Shown in pieces: positions 58,702 through 64,000 of a DNA stretch of 64,000 nt (positions are counted from its first letter, which is position 1; each line of letters begins with the position of its first letter). Below the pieces are notes generated by a model, which worked only from the letters and a program-made list of their open reading frames with translations, was not told where the DNA came from and did no database searches. The translations under genes and the position numbers were made by a program. Source of the DNA: Deltaproteobacteria bacterium YD0425bin51 (GTDB lineage: Bacteria; Desulfobacterota; Desulfobacteria; Desulfobacterales; YD0425bin51); contig PDZS01000002.1 of assembly GCA_002753225.1 (NCBI GenBank), forward strand, positions 62,001 to 126,000. Reading direction: 5' to 3'.

Positions 58702-59566
58702 GATTAACCCAAATAATGTCAGGGTCAGCATTAAACCATGTAAGCTGGCGTTTTGCATATCTTCTGGTATCCCTTTTTAGTGTTATTACTGCTTCATCAA
58801 AAGAGATTCTTCCTTTTAAATAATCAGTCAGATGCTTATATCCTATTGACTGCATAGGCTTAAGGTTTTCTGAATATCCCATATTAAGAAGTTTTTCCAC
58901 TTCATTTAAAAAACCCATTTCAATCATTCTCTCTACCCTGTTATTAATTCTTTCATAAAGATTGGTTCTTTCAATAAAAAGCCCTATTTTTAAAGCTTCA
59001 AACCGGGTTTCTCTAAAGCCGTGATTTATATGATATTCAGATATTTTTTTGCCTGTTGATTCAAATGTTTCCATAGCTCTTAGAATTCTTACAGAATCAT
59101 TTGGATGAATTTTTTTTGCAGATTCAGGATCGCACATATTTAATTTATTATGAAGATAAGGAGCGCCAAACATAAATATTTCCTGCCTAAGCCTTTCCCT
59201 AATATCCGGAATTATTTGGTCCTGTTTAAAAATGCCATATATAAGAGATTTTATGTATAAGCCTGTTCCTCCTACAACAAAAGGTATAATTCCTTTTTGG
59301 TTAAGATCAAAAATAATTGAACTGCTGAGGGATGCAAATTTTGCAGCATCAAATTGTTCATCAGGATTTACAATGTCAATAAGATGATGCTTAATTTGGT
59401 TTTGTTCTTCTATAGAGGGTTTTGCTGTTCCAATGTCCATGTGCCTATAAACTTGCATGGAATCAGCATTAATAATTTCACCGCCAAATGATTTGGCAAG
59501 TTCTATTGCGATTTTAGTCTTTCCAGTAGCTGTAGGACCGCATATTACAATAATTTTTGGTTTCAA
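58697..59566 (-). CDS. miaA: tRNA dimethylallyltransferase
   Basis: 289 residues. The P-loop is CGPTATGKTKIAIELA, then NADSMQVYRHMDIGTAKPS, HHLIDIVNPDEQF, VVGGTGLYIKSLI and RRYAKRQLTWFNAD. It transfers a dimethylallyl group to A37 of tRNAs reading codons that start with U. It is the last gene of the rseP-purL-purQ run. Confidence 0.96.
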   Translation of the reverse strand: MKPKIIVICGPTATGKTKIAIELAKSFGGEIINADSMQVYRHMDIGTAKPSIEEQNQIKHHLIDIVNPDEQFDAAKFASLSSSIIFDLNQKGIIPFVVGGTGLYIKSLIYGIFKQDQIIPDIRERLRQEIFMFGAPYLHNKLNMCDPESAKKIHPNDSVRILRAMETFESTGKKISEYHINHGFRETRFEALKIGLFIERTNLYERINNRVERMIEMGFLNEVEKLLNMGYSENLKPMQSIGYKHLTDYLKGRISFDEAVITLKRDTRRYAKRQLTWFNADPDIIWVNP

Positions 59567-59584
59567 AGCCTAACTAATAAAGCA

Positions 59585-59956
59585 CTATTTGATTTTAAAA
59601 GACAGAATCTCTGTTTTTCTTGGAATGAGCTGCTGCCTTCGAGGGTCTATAAGTAAATCAAGCCTTTCTAATATAATTTGTCCGATAAGAACTTCATTCC
59701 CTACTACTGCACAGTCAAAAACAGATTTCCGTCCAAGTATTTCAACTTCTATATATCCAGCAATTTTAACTTCCTGCTTTTCACCGTTTCCAAATTCAAC
59801 CTCACCTTTACTGACTTCATCAAGATTAAGCTGTTGAAATATTGCTTCTGGCAATACCAATAAAGTTGCACCTGTATCAACCATTGCATCAACAGTTACT
59901 GCTTCCTCAATCCCTTTAATATTTTTTAATTTAACTAATGTTCTAACCTCTCCCAT
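59585..59956 (-). CDS. Retropepsin-like (clan AA) aspartic protease
   Basis: 123 residues. VDAMVDTGATLLVLP carries the catalytic Asp27 of a single-domain retropepsin fold. GYIEVEILGRKSVFDCAVVGNEVLIGQIILERLDLLIDP contains the second hydrophobic-Gly element (ILERL). It would act as a homodimer. There is no signal peptide. It sits between purQ and miaA; function unknown. Confidence 0.82.
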   Translation of the reverse strand: MGEVRTLVKLKNIKGIEEAVTVDAMVDTGATLLVLPEAIFQQLNLDEVSKGEVEFGNGEKQEVKIAGYIEVEILGRKSVFDCAVVGNEVLIGQIILERLDLLIDPRRQQLIPRKTEILSFKIK

Positions 59957-59965
59957 GTTTACCTC

Positions 59966-60772
59966 TTACTCTTTAAAAAAATTTACTGCATTTTCAAACA
60001 ATTTAATTCCAAGAAATTGAGATTGCTTTTCCCCTCGTTTTATCATTTCTCGCTTAAGCGTCCAGTTTGGATGATTTGTTAGGTGATTATAAGCTTCAGG
60101 ATGGGGCATAAGTCCAAATATCCTGCCTGTAGGATCGCAAATGCCGGCTATATCGTTTAAAGAACCATTAGGATTATGCGGAAACTTACCTTCTGCTGAT
60201 GCTCCATCTGATGTGGCGTATTGAAGCACAACCTGATTATTTTGTATAAGACGATTTAATGTAGAGTCATCACAGTAAAATTTTCCTTCTCCATGCCTTA
60301 CTGGAAGCTCTATCTGGTCTATTCCTTTTGTAAAAACAGAATTTGAATTTGGGTTAACCTTTAAATTTACCCAATCATTACGAAAATTTCCAATATCATT
60401 AAATGTTAAGGCAACAGAACGTGTTTTGTAATCATTGTCAAGTCCTGGTAGTAACCCTAAATTGACTATACATTGAAATCCGTTGCAAATACCAATTACA
60501 AGATTTCCTTTTTCAATAAATGATATGATTGCCTCCCCAATATGAGTCTTCAGCCTGACAGCTTGAATTACACCTGCCCCATGATCGTCTCCCCAGCTAA
60601 ATCCGCCGCCAAAAACTAATATCTGAAAGTCACTTAAATTAACATCTCCATTTATGAGGGAATTTATATGTACCCTTTCGCTTTTGGCTCCAGCTTTATC
60701 AAAAGAATATGCTGTTTCATTATCACAATTTAAACCAAATCCAGTTAAAACCAACACTTTTACTTTGCTCAT
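59966..60772 (-). CDS. purQ: Phosphoribosylformylglycinamidine synthase, glutaminase subunit
   Basis: About 268 residues of a class I glutamine amidotransferase. VFGGGFSWGDDHGAGVI, IGICNGFQCIVNLGLLPG (nucleophile Cys) and GLMPHPEAYNHL (His and Glu) are the active-site segments. It supplies ammonia to PurL. It is longer than classical PurQ but normal for the partner of the large PurL form. I chose the ATG at 60772, which overlaps the purL stop (ATGA). Confidence 0.94.
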   Translation of the reverse strand: MSKVKVLVLTGFGLNCDNETAYSFDKAGAKSERVHINSLINGDVNLSDFQILVFGGGFSWGDDHGAGVIQAVRLKTHIGEAIISFIEKGNLVIGICNGFQCIVNLGLLPGLDNDYKTRSVALTFNDIGNFRNDWVNLKVNPNSNSVFTKGIDQIELPVRHGEGKFYCDDSTLNRLIQNNQVVLQYATSDGASAEGKFPHNPNGSLNDIAGICDPTGRIFGLMPHPEAYNHLTNHPNWTLKREMIKRGEKQSQFLGIKLFENAVNFFKE

Positions 60773-63765
60773 ATCAAATCTCCAAAAGGCTTTTTCCATG
60801 CTGACCTAAGTTCAGAAACAGGAAGAGAAATAATAGTTTTTCCATCTTTTCCAGAAACTATAAAATCAGGATTTTTAGTAACACTGCCAATAAAGGAATA
60901 TGGAAGACCATTAAACAATTTTTCAAATTTATCCTTAAATTCAGGCGCAATTGTTATTATAAACCTTCCGCATGATTCTGAAAAAAGAATGGTGTCATCC
61001 CTGTAATCCGAATCACAAGGAACAAGGTTTAAATCAACGTCTATTCCTAAATTGCCTGCCATTGATACAAAAGCTAAATGTACTAAAAGGCCTCCACGAT
61101 ATATGCCGTGGCTTGATGCGACCCACTCATTATTGATAGCTGTTTCCAAAGCCTTATATAATTTTTTAAAGGAATCTGGAAAAACTTTTGGCACGTTTAT
61201 TCCTGTGTAACCAAGATTCATGTAATATTCAGATGCTCCAAGTTCATTTCTTGTGACTCCCAAGATATAAATTAAATCTTCAGGGAATTTAGATTCCATG
61301 CTTTGGCATTTTTCAATATCACTAGTCACTCCAATTGCAGAAAATTGAATTGTGGGAAGAGCAGATATTTTATGAGTTTCTCCATATTTGCCAGGAATAT
61401 GTCCATCTACATACATGCTGTCTTTACCTGAAAGAAGCGGGATTTCATAAGAAAGACAAATGTCAGCAAGCGCTCTGCATGACCTTACAAGCTGTGCTGC
61501 TTTAAATTTGCCGTCTGGATTTTCTTTAGGATCAAAAGATATGCTTGGCCAGCAAAAATTATCAACACCTGCAATATGTTCAAAGCTTCCGCCAACTGAA
61601 ATTATTCTTCTTACAGCTTCATCAATAGTTGCTGCTGTCATGTGATAAGCATCTATTAAAGAATAGATTGGTATAAGAGACTGGGCAAAGACAAGACCTT
61701 TGTTTGACTCAAGAACCGGTCTTATAACTGCTGCATCGCTATATACGTCTCTATATACTCCAGATAAAGGCTTTATTACGCTTCCCCCCTGAACTTCATG
61801 GTCATACTGTCTTGTTATCCATTCTTTAGAGGATATATTAGGGCTGCTGAGAATATCTAAAAGTAATAGCTCATAATTTTTAGGTTCACTAATTACAGGT
61901 TCATACAATCCCCTCTCTTCAGGAGTCTGCCATACAGCATCAAATTCCCATTGCGGAAAACCTGATTTTAAAAAATCCATATCAACATAAGCACAGGTTT
62001 TGCCGTTATAGGTTATATGGAGTTTCCCTGAATTAACATACTTGCCTATTATGGTACTTTCAACTTCATGTTTTTGGGATAATTTAAGGAAAGTCTCTAT
62101 ATTTTCTTTTTTTACAGAAATGGTCATTCTTTCCTGAGATTCTGAAACCCATATTTCCCACTGGTCAAGTCCCTCATATTTTAAAGGCACTTTTTCAAGC
62201 CAGATTTCACAGCCGTTGCTAAACCTGGCTGTTTCTCCAACAGAAGATGAAAGACCTCCTGCTCCGTTATCTGTTATAAATTCTATTAAACCCTTATCCC
62301 TTGCTTCTAAAATAAAATCGTGCATCTTTTTTTGAGTATAAGGATCACCTATCTGAACATGACCTGCCGGAGTATTTTCTGAAAAAATATCAGATGAAGC
62401 TGTAGCTCCATGAATACCATCTTTACCAATTCTTCCTCCGCACATTACAACAACTTCTTCAGGCGATGTCTTTTTTAGCTCAGACGGCTCTCCTGCAACT
62501 TTGGAAGGCATAATTCCAACTGCTGTAACAAAAACAAGGCATTTTCCCATATAACCAGGATGAAAAATCACCTGACCAAAACAGGTGGGAATTCCGCTTT
62601 TATTTCCTCCATCACGTACTCCTTCAATTAAACCGTCTAAAAGCCTTCTTGGGTGTAATTTGGGTTTTAATTCCCCCTTGTAATCTCTATGCCCTACGCA
62701 AAATCCATAACCTCCCATAACTAGTTTTGAGCCTTTTCCTGTACCCATAGGATCGCGATATACTCCGACAATACCAGTAATAGAACCACCATATGCTTCA
62801 ATATTTGAAGGAGAATTATGCGTCTCACCTGTAATAACATAATAGTTATTGTCATCAAATTTCCCTACCCCTCCATTATCCCAAAGCACTGATACGATCC
62901 ATGACTTTTTAGCTTTAATTTCAAGAGTTGGAGATTCGATATAGGTTCTAAAAAGATTATCTACAATCTCTATCTCTGAATCTTTAGATTCCCTGTAACG
63001 GAAAAGCGCACGAAATGTATTATGATTGCAATGATCGCTTCTGGCTTGTGATATATATTCAAGCTCAATATCAGTTGGATCTGAAAGTCCAACACTATTC
63101 CTCCCTTCCATAACCTCTTTTCTTAGGAAATAATTTCTTATGGTTGGGATATCATTTGGATTTAAATAGAGATTTCTATCTTTACTTATTTTTTCAAGGG
63201 ATGACTCTTCCTCAATTGGAATTAAAGTTACTGTAGGAGTATGGTTTAGTCTGACTTTAGGAATAATATAACCAATACCTATATTTTTATTCCAATCATT
63301 TTTTGAATAAATTTTCCACTGATTTATAATGTCATTTGCTAAAAGCTCTGTTGCAATTTTGCTTAAATCTGAAAACTGCAAAGATTTTCCTTCTATGCAA
63401 TAACGCTTTGAAGTATATACAGATTCATCTTTAGCAAATTTAACGCCAAGTATATCAGAAATTGCTTCCATTGCAGTGCTTCCAGGGTTATCTCTTACTC
63501 CTGGTCTGTAGCCAATCCATATTATCCAGTCAAATGGAATGTCTATTGGTTCAAAAGATGAAATTTGTGTAACAGGATTTGTAAAAACATGGTTTTGAAT
63601 TGTTTTAAGCTGTTCAATTGATAAATTTTTATCAATTGTAACTACGCTTATAACTCTAACTTTATCTAAAGTTATTCCAAAATAATTTTTGGCTTTTTTA
63701 CAAATACCTTGTCCTTCAGCGTCAAAAAGATTATTCTTTAATGTAATTTCAATACGATGTGTCAT
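60769..63765 (-). CDS. purL: Phosphoribosylformylglycinamidine synthase, large form
   Basis: 998 residues. Residues 1-80 resemble a fused PurS unit (MTHRIEITLKNNLFDAEGQG). Two AIRS-like halves follow with QARSDHCNHNTFRA, GETHNSPSNIEAYGG, TDNGAGGLSSSVGE and LLSGKDSMYVDG. It makes FGAM from FGAR, ATP and ammonia from PurQ. It starts 10 bases after the rseP stop. Confidence 0.95.
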   Translation of the reverse strand: MTHRIEITLKNNLFDAEGQGICKKAKNYFGITLDKVRVISVVTIDKNLSIEQLKTIQNHVFTNPVTQISSFEPIDIPFDWIIWIGYRPGVRDNPGSTAMEAISDILGVKFAKDESVYTSKRYCIEGKSLQFSDLSKIATELLANDIINQWKIYSKNDWNKNIGIGYIIPKVRLNHTPTVTLIPIEEESSLEKISKDRNLYLNPNDIPTIRNYFLRKEVMEGRNSVGLSDPTDIELEYISQARSDHCNHNTFRALFRYRESKDSEIEIVDNLFRTYIESPTLEIKAKKSWIVSVLWDNGGVGKFDDNNYYVITGETHNSPSNIEAYGGSITGIVGVYRDPMGTGKGSKLVMGGYGFCVGHRDYKGELKPKLHPRRLLDGLIEGVRDGGNKSGIPTCFGQVIFHPGYMGKCLVFVTAVGIMPSKVAGEPSELKKTSPEEVVVMCGGRIGKDGIHGATASSDIFSENTPAGHVQIGDPYTQKKMHDFILEARDKGLIEFITDNGAGGLSSSVGETARFSNGCEIWLEKVPLKYEGLDQWEIWVSESQERMTISVKKENIETFLKLSQKHEVESTIIGKYVNSGKLHITYNGKTCAYVDMDFLKSGFPQWEFDAVWQTPEERGLYEPVISEPKNYELLLLDILSSPNISSKEWITRQYDHEVQGGSVIKPLSGVYRDVYSDAAVIRPVLESNKGLVFAQSLIPIYSLIDAYHMTAATIDEAVRRIISVGGSFEHIAGVDNFCWPSISFDPKENPDGKFKAAQLVRSCRALADICLSYEIPLLSGKDSMYVDGHIPGKYGETHKISALPTIQFSAIGVTSDIEKCQSMESKFPEDLIYILGVTRNELGASEYYMNLGYTGINVPKVFPDSFKKLYKALETAINNEWVASSHGIYRGGLLVHLAFVSMAGNLGIDVDLNLVPCDSDYRDDTILFSESCGRFIITIAPEFKDKFEKLFNGLPYSFIGSVTKNPDFIVSGKDGKTIISLPVSELRSAWKKPFGDLI

Positions 63766-63775
63766 AATTAATATT

Positions 63776-64000
63776 TCACTGGGTTGAAAAAGTTCGGGTT
63801 ATATCATTATAAAAAGCATATACCATAAGAAGAAAAAGTAAAACCATACCAACTTGCTGTGCTATTTCACGCACTTTTAGATTTACAGGCTTTCTAATTA
63901 CAGCTTCAATTAAAAAGAAAAATATATGTCCTCCATCTAAAACTGGAATTGGCAGGAAATTTAGAATTGCTAAATTTATACTTATTAAAGCAATAAAAAA
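63776..64000 (-). CDS. rseP: Site-2 (M50) zinc metalloprotease, C-terminal end (runs off window)
   Basis: The last 74 residues are visible. ISINLAILNFLPIPVLDGGHIFFFLIEAVIRKPV contains the NxxPxxxLDGG motif, in which the Asp is a zinc ligand of RseP-type intramembrane proteases, and one further helix (VGMVLLFLLMVYAFY). It cleaves membrane-bound anti-sigma factors or signal peptides by family knowledge. It lies 10 bases upstream of purL. Confidence 0.92.
   Translation of the reverse strand, partial: FFIALISINLAILNFLPIPVLDGGHIFFFLIEAVIRKPVNLKVREIAQQVGMVLLFLLMVYAFYNDITRTFSTQ

Noticed and set aside
1..64000. CRISPR arrays, prophage genes, integron or rRNA
   Set aside because: No regularly spaced repeats, phage structural genes, attC-like arrays or rRNA stretches were seen; xerC sits in its housekeeping context.

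Overview
This window is strongly AT-rich, densely packed chromosomal DNA. The gene content points to an anaerobic deltaproteobacterium (Desulfobacterota, probably Desulfobacterales-like). Indicators are a small nitrate reductase close to the Desulfovibrio NapA type with NapG/NapH partners, three YkgJ-family Fe-S cluster proteins, a DVU0298-family HEAT protein, the xerC-hslV-hslU-argB-argD-argF-argG-argH run, and a selenoprotein. The assignment rests on gene content read by eye; no database search was possible.

Layout. 1-1251: a truncated 7TMR-DISM sensor gene preceded by a DsrE-family gene with an in-frame UGA and a SECIS-like hairpin. 1677-1749: tRNA-Val. 1884-8159: carB, purF, a DegT aminotransferase and a cNMP-binding protein. 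8162-13140 (minus): RNB ribonuclease, carA, and a lysine 2,3-aminomutase/GNAT pair. 13322-17614: dGTPase, two YkgJ proteins, GAF, degenerate kinase and UspA. 17617-19415 (minus): RhuM-Fic protein coupled to an SDR. 19595-29650: napA, napG-like, a NapH fused to an NrtA-like binding domain, then two large two-component proteins. 29619-33437: small accessory genes, including a radical SAM protein overlapping a protein built of 28-residue repeats. 33442-40585 (minus): a CoA-thioester operon (ligase-SCP2-SCP2-DUF35, DUF35-MaoC, acyl-CoA dehydrogenase, two thiolase-fold proteins lacking the thiolase Cys and His). 40684-43243: small membrane protein, REC-HDOD, PilZ and a lipoprotein. 43227-52469 (minus): arginine biosynthesis, HslUV, XerC, HAD and Rho_N-like genes. 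52745-53627: Rpn-family nuclease followed by a 28-bp perfect palindrome. 53674-58688: a TonB receptor with an in-frame TGA in its signal peptide, divergent from a binding protein and a CHASE8-like hybrid kinase. 58697-64000 (minus): rseP end, purL, purQ, retropepsin-like protease and miaA.

How the parts work together. Biosynthesis genes (carAB, arg, pur) supply carbamoyl phosphate, arginine and purines. The nap block looks like a quinol-to-nitrate (or similar oxyanion) respiratory module with its own ligand-binding domain and signalling proteins. The 33-40 kb operon encodes activation, desaturation, hydration and probably retro-aldol cleavage of a branched acyl-CoA, resembling the ChsE/ChsH/Ltp2 logic of steroid side-chain breakdown. 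The strongest unusual signals are the DsrE selenoprotein, the NapH-binding-protein fusion, the aldolase-like operon and the radical SAM/28-residue-repeat pair.
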